The notes beneath the pieces are model-generated. The model was not told the DNA's origin and searched no databases. It worked only from the letters and a program-made list of their open reading frames with translations. Below, one piece after another: positions 30,233-41,896 of a DNA stretch of 64,000 bases (its first letter is position 1; each line of letters opens with the position of its first letter). Source of the stretch: Polytrichum commune (Eukaryota; Streptophyta; Polytrichopsida; Polytrichales; Polytrichaceae). Both the position numbers and the translations under genes were made by a program. The DNA lies in contig OX485806.1 of assembly GCA_950295325.1 (NCBI GenBank), positions 55,175,169 through 55,239,168 of the forward strand, given 5' to 3'.

Positions 30233-32423
30233 CTGCAATACACATGGTGAACATAATTGCATGTGTCTTCCATGCTGATGTGCCCCAACACTCATAAATC
30301 CTCATGCCTTGGTACATTTATGCATATATGATTTCCTGCATTCCATACACTTGCAATATGTGTAAACACATGGGAGACATGTAAATTCTCTATAAAAGTT
30401 CATCACGATGCTGACATATCATGAGAGAAATCAAAATACTATTTTTTGATGTTTAATCCTTGCAAGCAATTGCTGAGCGACGAGAATTTAATCAATTTGT
30501 CAATATCGTCTCTGCATATTCAACCAAAGTGTAGAATTCTGGCATACACATCTGTCAGCGTATCCTAGCATTAACATGCAATTCACCTTGTTCTAATTAT
30601 GCACTGAGCATTGGTCCAGTTTGGAAAATTATAATAATTTCATTCGAAAGATCAAGAGGATAGCCATCAAAATTTGTAAACCTTTCAAAATCATGATCAA
30701 GCTCTTACACATATATCTTGAATATTTAATGATTAATATGTCTTAGATGTTCAACTTTCTTTAAATGTTAAAGCACGGCTTGATGTGTAAATTGTATATA
30801 ATCTAAAGTCACAACCTCAATAAAAACCTTAAATCAATATCTTGATGGGTACAATTCCATGTCAATTTTGTTATAGACATGTATATTCCATGAGATTATA
30901 TCATAGGTAAAACCATGTCATTGCATTTAAACCTCTTATGGAAAGCTTATATCCTTTAAAGATCCTTAATCCAAATAAGATGTTAGATTGTGCCTTGGAA
31001 TGTGTAGTATTATTTTTGGATAATAAAGAAAAACACTCAAGGAAAAGTTGAAAGGCAATTTGCATATCATCTAGGTGTCACAAAAAAATCAATTTAGGGA
31101 AACACACATTTATTTTATGTTATTTTGGTGTAAAATTTATAGTTGAATGATTAATTATTGGATAAAGATTAACAACTCTTAACAATATTACATGTAATTG
31201 TGGTTATTTTTCAACTCTCACCACTTACTCAGAAATATTATGGCAATGGGTTCATTTTATTTGGACCAGGTGCGGTGCACAAGTATAAACACATTTGTAA
31301 TAACTTTGAAGGTAGTTTCTCATTTTGTCTCTTTATCAAAGCCACAAACATTTTGGAATGGTCATTATTTTCAATTCCGGTGTAAAACCTTAATCTCAAT
31401 CCATTCCAACACTCAAATCTCAAATTTCCAAAACTTTTGTCCCATAATTAAGTTTGGATTTGGAAAGTACTTTGTCAACTCAACATAGTTGTTAAGGAGT
31501 CAAAATTGATTGCAGATTGCCAGTGTGCTATGCTATATGGAGTACCATGGTCTTCACTGTAGGTGGGTTTGTGTAGCTTTCATCTTTCAATATAAAGGTG
31601 AATTTTTTTAATAAAAACAAAGCGCGAAACGCATATTTTATGCTCTTGATCTTAATTCCCAAATTCCTTTTTTTGCTATATCCCGCTTCGAGGCTTTACC
31701 AACATTGCGAGAGGCTAGATTATACATAAGGTAGTACCAAAAAATGAAATTTGAACATATTATATTGTATTATATTATATTTTGGAAATTTATTATTATT
31801 TACTACACTTTATTATATCTAATCAAATCAAAAAATTATCAGAGAGACTAAATTATAATGTATTATGCACTAAACTAAATTATATTTTATGATGCACTTG
31901 ATTATCTTATAGATATTTATTTGATTATATTAAATTTTCAAATATTTTCATTTTGTTATAATAAATTATAGAGTTTTTTTTAAATTATATATTATTTTGG
32001 CTAAATATTATATGATACCATATATTGAACTATATAATATCAAATAACAATAGCGGAGTTCTTTGTAGTTGGAGTTTTAGCCACCTGATTTGCCACACAT
32101 TGGTAAGCCATGTCTAGTGACTCACGACACATTCTAATAGACACATGGTGGTTGTGAACATCCAAATGAATACAAACACGGGATATGTTTGATGATTGTG
32201 AATGGATGTATATAATTTTTGCATAGCAAACATCAAGACATATGGAAGCGGCATGACAAACCTTGCATTGAACCTTAGAATTCTCTTGTGGGTTTGCACC
32301 AACCATTAAAGGAGTAGATGTATTACTGATCCATTCAATAGAGTTACAAACTCCATCATTTTGTTACAATATTCACACGAGTCGTTAGGGCATTGGAGAT
32401 GACCAAATCATGAAGACCTCCAA
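30233..32423. other. AT-rich intergenic sequence, no gene recognised
   Basis: Stop-rich in all frames. 31730-32040 is almost pure A/T with TATTATATT words, like a matrix-attachment or decayed intergenic stretch. No LTR, PBS or coding motif is seen. Confidence 0.6.
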
Positions 32424-33088
32424 TGTCGCGCACCTCTCCATGAGGAGTGCATGCAACATCATGTGTCGCGCACCTTTCCATGAGGAGTGCCTGAAACATC
32501 ATGGGCACAAGGGGGACCCCGGAGTGACACCCGAGACTTGTGGCGCCATTGGTGAGAGGACCCAAGTGATCCTAGTATGGGCAAGGGCCCTGGGTGTTGA
32601 GAACGCCTCCCATCCATGAAGACTATGAGGCACGAGGGTAAGGCCATTAGCTCTGCGTATCTTATGGCGTGTAGATTCTGAAATGCTCAAAAACACCTTA
32701 ATCGGAGGTGTGAGTTAGGAGATATGGCAATTTGAGTGGGGTGGTGTCCCGTGACATCACCCTGGTACAGAAGTGGCATGGGAGTGATTCTCGGAACTGC
32801 CAAGGTTTGAACAGGCATAACTTCCTCAATACCAAGGCAAGTGAGGAGTCCATTGGCATCTAGAGTGGTCGCTTGTTAGCATCAAATATCAAACAAGGAA
32901 GTTATGATGGTCGGAAGCTGCTAGGGGCTTCTAGGCCCAGTGGTTAAGGGAAAATGTCTACTTGGCCCCAACTCTTGGTAGAGAGACAAAAGGTTTCTTG
33001 ACGGTGGTGTAGGGCCCCCGGCTAGAGTCTTAGAGGCTTATATGGGTGAGGTGGTGTGGCCTCACCCACCCGAGGCCGAACGACACGC
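32424..33088 (+). repeat. Chromovirus 5' LTR, first part, subtype A, with duplicated 40-bp start
   Basis: The LTR start TGTCGCGCACCT appears twice, at 32424 and 32464, 40 bp apart. The sequence then follows subtype A, with several small deletions, to GAGGCCGAACGACACG. Here a C-family solo LTR is inserted; the LTR resumes at 34773. Confidence 0.88.
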
Positions 33089-34772
33089 TATGAGCCCAAA
33101 ATGGGTGCTCATATGTTTCTTTAGGCCTGGAGCTATTAGAATTAGGATAGGACATTATTATTAATTACACAAAACACATAAAAAAAGTGCAAGGGTAGGG
33201 CTTTAGTTCTAGTTGAGTTAATGGTAAGGGGTAGTGTTTTAGCTGTGTGTGAAAGGTTTGGATTGCATCAAGTTAATTAGCTAGGATGGTTAGATGTAAG
33301 TTAGACTGTGTGAAGTTGGCTTGAAAAACATTGAGTTCAAGTTAGGAAGGGATTGGAAGTTAAGTGTTTGAGTTAGGAGCAGTAGGTATGTACATTGGGG
33401 GGGGGGGGTGCACTGTAACCTAGTTATTCCCGGAGCCAAGAACTGGGTGGCGGTTGAAGCCAGCTCCCGGGGCTCAATTTTTTTGTCTCGCGCAACAGTG
33501 GTGTGGCTGCAGGGCAGGGCCCTGTCAAAATCTGAGGGAGGAAAACATCGATTGACTGCGGGTTTTCAGCCATGGTGGATCATACAGGGTTGCTTTTGCT
33601 GGTAAGAGGGCAGAGCGTAGGCAAATGGTAAGAAAGGCTCCGAACACGGAAAACTGAAGTGGGCGAATGCGGAAGTCTGTTCGGCCAAGGTGAGCTGGGA
33701 TTTTGCCATAGTCTGTCAATTGATGACTACTGGGAGGAGCGCCCGAGGGAGAGAAGGCTGGATCCTCGGCAGAAGGTGATGAGGGGAGTTGGATTTTAAA
33801 AGCATTGCGGCTGATGACATGAGAGGGCCGAAGGTGTACACGGGAATGCGGAAGAATGTGGCAAGGAGTTGGACAGAATATGAGGAGTGTGGCTAATCCA
33901 GGAGCTGTAGTGTGCGGGGTGAGTAATGTGAGGGAGCTGCCGAATGAAATCAAATGAATCTATAGGGCAGTGTCACACTGTTGCAGGAAGAGTCGAACAG
34001 GGGATTGCAATTGAATGGAAGAATGGGTTTTAGGTTGGTTTGATTGCGACCCATCTCAATGCTGGATCGAAGTGTTCAGGATGTGGAGATTGGGTGGAAT
34101 CAGGGAGCAATTGACCTGCAAGCAGGTTGGTTTGAGGACCATGCTGCAGCCGGTGAGTGATTCTGAGGCACAGGCGACTGGTAGTGAGAGGCCCATGGAA
34201 GTCGAGGACAAGCTCGACCAATGGTCCTGCAGACATAGCAGATGCTAGCTCGGAAAGAAGCTGCCTTGACGGGCAGTGACAGGTTGTTTGACGGGCAGTG
34301 ACAGGTTTGGTCTGAGTACGGACAGCGTAGATTCACAGCTCGAAGAGGGTGACTGAAGGCAACCGATCTGTTTTAATTCAAAGGGCAGGTTGTTTTGCAT
34401 TAGGGGGTAGGGGGATCTCATTTAAAAGATGGCTAGAATTAGAGAGGGGATTAGATTGATTAATGGCATTAGTTAACTTGTTTAGGTAAGTACGGCATTA
34501 ATGGAGTAGGTAGGAAGTGTAATGGTCTAAGTAGCATTTTATGTTGGTTTTATGAAAGGAATGTGGGTCTTAAGTGATTACAAGGTGCCAGAGTGTTTTT
34601 AAACACTGATTACCTTGTGCTCTTTAAATAAAAGTTATGAGATTTATAAATGCTTCCATCGGAGGGAGAGTGTGACTCAGTGGCACTAGGTTAGACATAC
34701 AAATCAGGTGCATGTTAGCCTTAGCTCTCACCCGGACTAGGACGCATAAAGGGTGGGGGTTTAGGGCTGACA
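33089..34772 (+). mobile_element. Solo LTR, family C (1684 bp)
   Basis: Runs from TATGAGCCCAAAATGGGTGC to GGGTTTAGGGCTGACA and is flanked by CACGC (33084-33088) and CACGG (34773-34777), a 5-bp duplication with one change. It splits the subtype A LTR cleanly. Ends match the LTR at 45769-46772 read on the other strand. It has no coding content; a 12-base G run lies near 33397-33408. Confidence 0.88.
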
Positions 34773-35096
34773 CACGGCCTCTATGGGCTTTACCCCAATG
34801 TGAGGGCATAGTAGCCTAGTGTGGTTCGGATTATTATAGTGTTGCTCCGGTAATACGATGATCAACATATGATTAAATTTCCATGGATGGAAGTCCACAT
34901 CTAAGAGTTGGTGACCGATTAAGGGGTGAGTACCGAAAGGAAAGTAGGATGGTTGGTTCGCTCTTATGAACTATAAGGTCTGGGGCAAGAGGAATTAATG
35001 ATTAGCATGGCGAAATGCGAAGGGTTAGCACTTGTAACCTTTGCTAAGAATGAAAATGATGCAAGATTATTAAGGGGACTAGCAAGCAATGCGACA
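34773..35096 (+). repeat. Chromovirus 5' LTR, second part, subtype A
   Basis: Continues the LTR from CACGGCCTCTATGGG to its end GCGACA at 35096, followed at once by a PBS. Confidence 0.88.
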
Positions 35097-35098
35097 CG

Positions 35099-35109
35099 TG
35101 GTATCAGAG
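35099..35109 (+). other. Primer binding site, initiator tRNA-Met type
   Basis: TGGTATCAGAG followed by T instead of C; same place as in the other chromovirus copies. Confidence 0.85.
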
Positions 35110-35139
35110 TAAGGTTCCAATTTTTGAGCTAGCACTTTA

Positions 35140-35515
35140 AAGGAGACATGGCTATCAAAAATGCGGGTTATAATGCTGAGCTTGGGGTTTCCTAAAGGAT
35201 CTGACGGTCAAATTGAAACAAGGAACATGTACAAGTGAATTTGACCATATCATTGATTATAATGACAATGGTGGGGATATTGTGGATTCGGTAAGGAAAA
35301 TGGAGGAATCCTTTGAAAAGGCTCCCGCAAACCTCAAAAAGTATTCGGGGGCTAAAATACCGAATGCACCTGTAAGCTTGGACGGTGGTAATGTTGGATT
35401 GAAATTCTAATTCGAAATGCTTAAAATGTGATGATGTTGGAATGACCTTGGTGCAAATAAGGCACCCGGGGTCTCCTTAGGCCTTTGTGCCGGAATTTAA
35501 CACCCAAATGAATGT
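35140..35515 (+). pseudogene. gag N-terminal remnant of a deleted chromovirus
   Basis: Parallel to 7040-7400: a gag beginning with the GGDIVDSVRKMEESFEKAPA and GGNVGLKF words, broken by stops and frame changes. All of pol is missing; the next sequence is an LTR end. Confidence 0.75.
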
Positions 35516-35523
35516 TTCAAGTT

Positions 35524-36073
35524 AGGTCCGGGGTAGGAAGAGCTAACCATTAGCATGGTGGAATGCGAAGGGTTAGCACTTGTAACCTTTACTAGGAATG
35601 AAAATGGGGCAAGATTGTTAAGGGAGCTAGCAAGCGTTGCGACCCCATGGGCACAAAGGGGACCCCGGAATGACATCCGAGACTTGTGGCGCCATTGGTG
35701 AGAGGACCCAAGTAATCCTAACCTCTTTCACTCACGGAGAATAAAAATCACGAGGATAAGGCCATGGAGTACGAGTAGCTTATGGCTTTGGTATTCTAGA
35801 ATTTTCAACAACATGTCAATCAGAGGTGTGAGGTGGGAGATATGGCACTTTGAGTGGGAAGTTGCCTAGGGCCAACACCCTAGGACAACAATAACATGAA
35901 AATAACGCCCGGGACTGCCTAGTTCAAACAAGAATAATTTCCTCAATACTTGCTTGAATGAGGTAAGTAAAAATTCCATCAGCATCTACGCAAAGGACAA
36001 TTGTTAATAAAGCTATTGCTTGATAATATTAAAAATCATGGAAAGTAGTTATGATGGTCTGAAGCTGTTAGGG
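35524..36073 (+). repeat. Two fused LTR fragments, subtype A
   Basis: 35524-35643 is the last part of an LTR, ending GTTGCGA, and would be the 3' LTR of the deleted element. It is fused to the inner part of another LTR (35644-36073, from CCCCATGGGCACAAAG) that lacks its first ~45 bp. The second piece is cut at TAGGG by the C-family element and continues at 46778. Confidence 0.8.
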
Positions 36074-36209
36074 TGTCAGCCTCAAATCCCCACCCTTATG
36101 CGTCGTGATCCTGGTGGGAACCTGAGGATCACATGCAGCTTACTTGAATGATTTTCCTTAACTCTACTCCCTTGTTCTCCTTCCACTCAAGTAGTAAACG
36201 TGAAATTGT
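36074..36209 (-). repeat. 3' LTR of the C-family element (shortened)
   Basis: Closely matches 45769-45902 over about 135 bp, from TGT(C/T)AG to AGTAGTAAACGTGAAAT, then the two diverge. The rest of this LTR (about 870 bp) appears deleted; 36210-36445 has no match noted. Confidence 0.85.
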
Positions 36210-36445
36210 CGTGGCTCGGGTTTTCCTGATTTATCAATTAACCTTGTTTTTAGGTTAAAAGAATAGTATGGAAATAGGAAAATAGGATAGGTGGAGTAAG
36301 TGGTAATCATAATGTAGGTTAGTTCCTTACAAGAGAAAAGAAAAAGAAAATCCTTAAACTAGCTAAAAACGCCAAATTAAGTTAGCAGTAAGAATTCCCC
36401 TTTGGGTAGAAACCCTATGGCGGAAATGAGGGAAAGAGAAAAAAA

Positions 36446-36983
36446 ATGAAGAAATTGATAGGGGAAAATCCAGCAAAGTGGACCAGGTCCGCCACCAAGG
36501 CCAGAGGAGGAGGAACATCCACCTTCACCTTGGAAGCCAATCCGGTGGATTCCATTATCCGCGACCTGGAGGGAGTGAGGTCCCGGATCGCGGAGTATGA
36601 GTTACAGATGCAACAGGTGGGAGAAATGGTGGTCAACCCTCCGCGGGAGAATCTGATTGCCGCAGTACAAGAGGCCATACAAGATCCACGCCGATTGCGG
36701 GAGTTAGAAAGTAAGGTGGACTGCCTTACTACGGAAAATCAGAGAACCACGGAGAAACAACGGAATTTGGAGGCGGAGCGACGAGAGCTCCTAAAGCAGG
36801 TGAAGGAAACCACCATCACAATGCACAAGGTAAGTGACGTGGCGGGTATCCCTGGAGATGTGTGGCTGAAGGCCAAGATGTTTGACGCGGAATTGAAGAA
36901 GATGGTTACCGTCGTCATGGATCACGGAAGTAGTCCGGACACATCCTTGAAGGCAATGAAAGCCCTCATTACTAGCTGCATGG
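36446..36983 (+). pseudogene. Accessory coiled-coil ORF, antisense to its C-family element (truncated)
   Basis: A 178-codon open stretch before the inserted LTR: a short basic start, a helical region with heptad-like spacing (LRELESKVDCL, KQRNLEAERRELLKQV), then VAGIPGDVWLKAKMFDAEL and a helical end. The last motif lines up with VGHPAEIVNKAHLYDRM of the ORF at 2316-4395. The plus-strand direction, opposite to the element's gag, fits antisense accessory genes of Tat elements. It is cut at 36983 by the chromovirus LTR, and its continuation was lost in the recombination that made 36984-41896. Whether ATG 36446 is the true start is unsure. Confidence 0.6.
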
Positions 36984-37919
36984 TGTCACACACCTCTACA
37001 TGAGAAGTGCCCGCAACACCATGGGCACAAGGGGGACCCCGGAGTGACACCTGGAACTTGTGGCGCCATTGGTGAGAGGGCCCAAGTACTCTTAGTGTGG
37101 GTCAGGGCCCTGGGCGTTGAGAACGCCTCTCACCCATGGGGACTAAGAGTCATGAGGGTGAGACCATAAGTTATGAGTAGCTTATGGCGGTGGAATTCTA
37201 GAATGCTAAAGAACACCTCAATCGGAGGTGCTAGCTAGGAGATATGGCAATTTGAGTGGGCCGTTGTCCCGGGACAACACCCTGGGACAGCAGTGACCTG
37301 GGAGTGGTGCCCGGGACTGCCAAGGTTTGAAGAGCCATAATTTCCTCAATACTTTCCCGAATGGGGCAAGTGAGGGATCCATCAGCATTTACGCAAAGAG
37401 TAGGTGACGATAGAGTGGTTGCTTGAGAGCATCAGACATCATATGTAGAAGTTATGGTGGTCTGAAGCTGCTGGGGAGTTCTAGCCCAGCTGCTAAAGGA
37501 AAATGTCTACTTGGCCCCAACCTTTGTAGAGAGACAAAAGGATCCTTGAAGGTGGGGTAGGGGCCCCGCCCAAAGTCCTAGAGGCTTATATAGATGAGGC
37601 GGCTTAGCCGACCGACCCCCCCGGAGCATACTTGGCAATGTGCTCCGGGTAGTTGTAGTGTTGTTTTGGCAACACGATGATCAACTCAAGAGTGGACTTC
37701 CATGGATGGAAGTCCACCTTAGCCATTGGCTACCTACTAAGAGGAGAGTCCCGAATGCATGTGTAGGAGGGTTTGGTGACCAAGCCATGAGCTTGAAGAT
37801 CCGCGGTTTTGGGAGCTAACCATGCATGTGCGTGGGATATGCAGGTTAGCGCTCGTGGCACTTGCTAGGTTGGAGAGGCGGTCAAGCTAAGTGAAGGAAA
37901 ACTAACAAGGGTCGCGACA
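36984..37919 (+). repeat. 5' LTR, subtype B (936 bp)
   Basis: TGTCACACACC to TCGCGACA. The first two thirds align with subtype A; after TATATAGATGAGGC the sequence is specific to B (GGAGCATACTTGGCAATGTG). A shortened form of the LTR palindrome (TTGTCCCGGGACAA) lies near 37264-37277. Confidence 0.95.
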
Positions 37920-37921
37920 CA

Positions 37922-37933
37922 TGGTATCAGAGC
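37922..37933 (+). other. Primer binding site for initiator tRNA-Met
   Basis: TGGTATCAGAGC, 2 bases after the LTR. Confidence 0.93.
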
Positions 37934-37969
37934 AGGGTTCTAGTATCTGAGCTAGCATTTTGAGGGAAA

Positions 37970-39198
37970 CCTGGCTATCAAACGTCGGGGTGAGGATGGT
38001 GAGCCCGGGAATTCCAAAAAGTTGCGACGCTAAAAACGGAACAAAGATCATGCCCAAGAGGATGTTGACACCACCATTGATTCTAATGAAAATGGTGGGG
38101 ATGATGGTGCAATGGGGGAGGAAGTGGAGGAATCCCATAAGAGGGATCCCGTAAATCTCGAAGAAAATTCGGAGGCTAGAATACCAAATGCACCGGAAAA
38201 CTTGGACGGTGGTGATGTTGGATTAAAGTTCCAACTCAAAATGCTTGAATTCATGGACTCCGTGAATCAAGACCTCAAGCGTGGCAAGGACGAGAGGGCC
38301 CGACAAGACAAAATGATCGACCTCCTCATGATGCAAGGTACTAGGCCTTCTTCTTCAACAAAAAAATTAGCGAAGGTTAATATGCCAAGTACATTTTCGG
38401 GCCTTGGCAAGGCGAGGAAGGTCAAAGAATTTTTGTTGGAAATGGATAATTATTACAATGTCCAAAGGCCCAACGAGGACGATAAGGTCTCTATAGCGGT
38501 GACCTTTCTAAAAGATCATGCGCTTCAATGGTGGACAAGTAAAAAGGAGCAAGAGCCCGAGGTGGCGGCAAACTTGACTTCGATCGGCTTCAAGGAATTG
38601 CTCGTTGATAGGTTCACGCCCGAATACCAAGAATTGCGGGAGGACGGCCCATTGCTTATGATGCGAGATGGATAGCCCATTGCTTATGAGAGCAAGAAGC
38701 TTGATGGTTGTCAAAGGAGATGGCCGACTCATGAAAAAGAACTCTTTGCCGTAGTGCATTGCTTGAAGATGTGGCAACATTATTTGGGGTTGCACAAGAC
38801 CAAGGTGTACACGGACAATGTGTCCTTGAAGTATTTTGAGACACAAGCGCAAGTAAGTGCCAAGCAATTGCGGTGGCACGATACCTTGGCGCTTATGAAT
38901 GTGGAGTTGATCCACAAACCGGGCCGTGACAATGTGGTGCCGGACGCGCTAAGTAGACGGGAGGAGTTCCAAGCAATGAGCATGACACAAACCTTGCGGC
39001 TAATGTACAAAGGTGAAAGAGACTTGCAACGCAAGTTAAGGGAGGGATACATCAACGACCCCGAAGCACAAAGGCTTTTAGGTGAGCTCCGCAAAGGCAA
39101 GGCGCTCAAGGAGATCAAGTTGGTGAACGGATTGCTCAAGTATAAGCAAAGTCGGGTGTATGTGCCACAAGGCAAGTTGAGGCTATTGGTTTTGAAAT
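37970..39198 (+). pseudogene. Chromovirus gag fused to RNase H by an internal deletion
   Basis: An N-terminal gag leader (EARIPNAPENLDGGDVGLKF) runs into the gag core (FSGLGKARKVKEFLLEMDNYY, FLKDHALQWWTSKK, FKELLVDRFTPEYQ). At about 38645 it jumps straight to RNase H (PIAYESKKLDG, THEKELFAVVHCLKMWQHYLG, VYTDNVSLKYF, HKPGRDNVVPDALSRR) and the linker to integrase, ending in TAA at 39198. So zinc knuckle, protease and RT are all missing. A 14-bp direct repeat (CCCATTGCTTATGA at 38648 and 38676) marks the junction. A TAG at 38673-38675 sits where RNase H normally has Trp or Arg. Confidence 0.88.
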
Positions 39199-40126
39199 AA
39201 GAACATGATAGTCCTATTGCCGGCCATAGAGGGGAAAAAACCACCATAGTGGCGGTGTCAAGGAGGAACTGTTGGCCGGGCATGAAAGAAGAAATCGCCC
39301 ACTTTGTGAAGACTTGTGTCAAATGCCAAGTGAACCGAGCCTCTTACCAAAAGCAAGCCGGCCTATTGCAACCGTTGCCAATCCCGCCGGGGCCATGGCA
39401 TAGTGTGTCCATGGACTTCATCACGAGTTTGCCGGAGTCACAAGGCTACGATGCCATCTTGGTGATGGTGGACCAGTTTAGTAAGTTGGCGCATATGGTG
39501 CCAACCGTGGGAACGGCAACCGCTTTGGAGACCGCAAAGCTCTTTCTCAATGCATGGTGGAGGCATCACGGGTTGCCAAAGTGATTGTATCCGATCGACA
39601 TCCGAAGTTCACAAGCGCATTTTGGAGGCATATCTTTAGGAAGGTTGGAACAAAACTAACCTTTAGCACGGCCTTCCATCCCCAAACGGATGGCCAAACC
39701 GAGCGTGTGAATGGAGTCTTGAACCAATACTTGAGGAACTTTGTGAGTGCGGACCAACGACATCAAGATCCAAAGTTCTCAAATGCATTTTCAATGCATT
39801 TCTCTAAGGAGGTCGGAATGAAACTAAGGTTTAGCACGGCCTTGCATTCCCAAATGGATGGGAAAGCGGAGCGTGTGAATGGAGTCTTGAAGCAATACTT
39901 GAGGAACTTGATGGGGGTGGACCAAGGAGATTGGACAGACTATGTGGGTCGAGCGGAGTGTAATTGCAATGTAGCAACGCACTTGGCCACCAAGGGGTGG
40001 TCTTTCGTGGTGGCTTATGGAGTGGATGTGCTCCAACCTATTAACCTAGCTCTCGAGGGGGCACTTGTAAAGCACTTTGAAGAAACTAAGGCTAGACATT
40101 CCAATAAAATGAAGCGTAGGCATTGA
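39199..40126 (+). pseudogene. Chromovirus integrase with duplicated catalytic core segment (broken)
   Basis: The zinc site is intact in sequence (H..H, then CVKCQ at 39315-39330), followed by the core ([50 protein letters not shown]). A frame change lies near 39580. At 39766 the core restarts with [13 protein letters not shown] and [19 protein letters not shown], the degenerate version found at 10370-10500, so the Asp/Glu part is present twice. The GPY/SH3 part and most of the chromodomain are deleted: LALEGA jumps to VKHFEETKA and the stop at 40124-40126. Confidence 0.85.
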
Positions 40127-40940
40127 TGAGGACATCAATCTCCTTTAGTGGGGGAGAGACGCTAGTAACACACTTAGCATCGAGGTTAATTACTCCACAA
40201 CATGAACTTGTTCTTTGCCTTGAGACAATAAAGTCCAAACTTTAGTGGTGCAAAGAGAAAAGTATGAGATGAGGTCCTAGTCTTGTATTTGTGCTTGGTT
40301 AGTGGAAGAGAGGGAATAAACATGCCAAACTAGGTTGGGTAAGCCGAGTAATTGGGGGCCATGACTAAGAGGGGCCTTGGAAAAAACCAAGAAACTTCTT
40401 AGTTGTGGGCTTGTTCGGGCGGGGGCAAGGTGATGGCGCGTGCTCATAAAAGTGCTACCCGCGAGCTAACGAGAGTTAGCGCATGGGAGTCATGAACCCA
40501 TGTCTCGAAAGAGCAAAGTGGGAACCGAGTCGGGCGGGACTTGGCATCACCCCCGTGCGATCGAGGCGTGGCTTAACAATGGAAAGCCATCTCGGAGTTG
40601 CAACCGAGATGACTTAGTGGAAGCGTTGAGGTCTCGCCTAGATGTGTCATGTTAGGCTAGAAGAGCCTAACGGGTGAGGCCCCAAAGGAGGGGCAACCCA
40701 AATGAGTCCCAAAGAAGGTGGGTCTAGTGTAGGTAAGGTCCTTGGAGGAGAGATCCAAGGTCGCTAACAGACCACCTAGGAACAACACCTTTGGAACTAT
40801 GCCAAATTTGAAGATGCATAGTAGGGGTCGCGCCCTAAGGTAAACACAATGCCGCACCATAGAGGATGGCAACTTGAGAATTGGTGTGCCGACTACGAGT
40901 ATAGTCCATGAGGGCATCGACTCCGTTTGGTTGGGGTGAG
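40127..40940 (+). other. 3' non-coding region, A-type
   Basis: Nearly the same as 11284-12100, including the purine run GTGGGGGAGAG after the stop and GGTTGGGGTGAG next to the LTR. No coding content. Confidence 0.7.
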
Positions 40941-41896
40941 TGTCGCGCACCTCTCCATGAGGAGTGCCCGAAACACCATGGGCACAAGGGGGACCCCGGA
41001 GTGACACCCGGGACTTGTGGCGCCGTTGGTGAGAGGGCCCAAGTGATCCTAGTGTGGGTGAGGGCCCTGGGCGTTGGGAACACCTCCCACCCACGGAGAG
41101 TAGGAGGCATGAGGGTAAGGCCATGAGCTATGCGTAGCTCATGGCGTGGTGATTTTAGAATGCTCAAGATCACCTCAAGCGGAGGTGTGAGCTAGGAGTT
41201 ATGGCCATTTGAATGGGGCGCTGTCCGGGGACAGCGCCCTGGTACAGCAGTGCCTGGGAGTGATTTCCGGGACTGCCAAGGTTCAAACAGGAATAACTTC
41301 CTCAAGGCTTGCCCGAATGGGGCAAGTAAGGAGTCCATCGGCATTTATGTGAAGCGTAGATGAAGATGGAGTGGTTGGTTGTTATGATCAGACATGATAC
41401 AAGGAAGTTATGATGGTCTGAAGCTACTGGGGGCTTCTAGGTCCAGCAGCTAAGGGAAAATGTCTACTTGGCCCCAACTATTAATAGAGAGACAAAAGGT
41501 TTCTTGACGGTGGGGTAGGGGCCCCGCATAGAGTCCTAGAGGCTTATATGGGTGAAGTGGTGTAGCCTCACCCACCCGAGGCCGAACGGCACGGCCTCCA
41601 TGGGCTTTGGCCCAATGTGAGGCCATAGTTGCCTAGTATGGTTCGGGTTGTTGTAGTGTTGCTCCGGCAATGCGATGATCAACATAAAATGAGACTTCCA
41701 TGGATGGAAGTTCACATCTAAGGATTGGTTACCGATTCAGGGGGTGAGTCCCGCAAGTAAAGTAGGAGGGTTGGTTCCCTCCTACGAACTATAGGTCCGG
41801 GGTAGGAGGAGCTAACCATTAGCATGGCGGAATGCGAAGGCAATGCTAGAAACGAAAATTGGCAAGATTTTAAGGGGACTAGCAAGGGTTGCGACA
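40941..41896 (+). repeat. 3' LTR, subtype A (956 bp)
   Basis: TGTCGCGCACC to TGCGACA, with the A-type segment GCCGAACGGCACGGCC. More diverged from 6013-6984 than the two LTRs of that element are from each other, including a deletion near 41840. Confidence 0.93.

Larger units (their letters stand above)
36984..41896 (+). mobile_element. Recombinant chromovirus with a subtype B 5' LTR and a subtype A 3' LTR
   Basis: The 5' LTR (36984-37919) is subtype B and the 3' LTR (40941-41896) is subtype A. The outer flanks differ (CATGG at 36979-36983, GTCAT at 41897-41901), and the left flank interrupts the accessory ORF while the right flank interrupts gag of the same C-family element. The simplest reading is two separate insertions fused by unequal recombination that deleted everything between them. 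The internal part changes from B-like to A-like near 39766. Confidence 0.85.

Noticed and set aside
35097-36073. A complete short element between two LTRs
   Set aside because: The right LTR pieces are truncated and fused, with no matching duplication, so only remnants are claimed.
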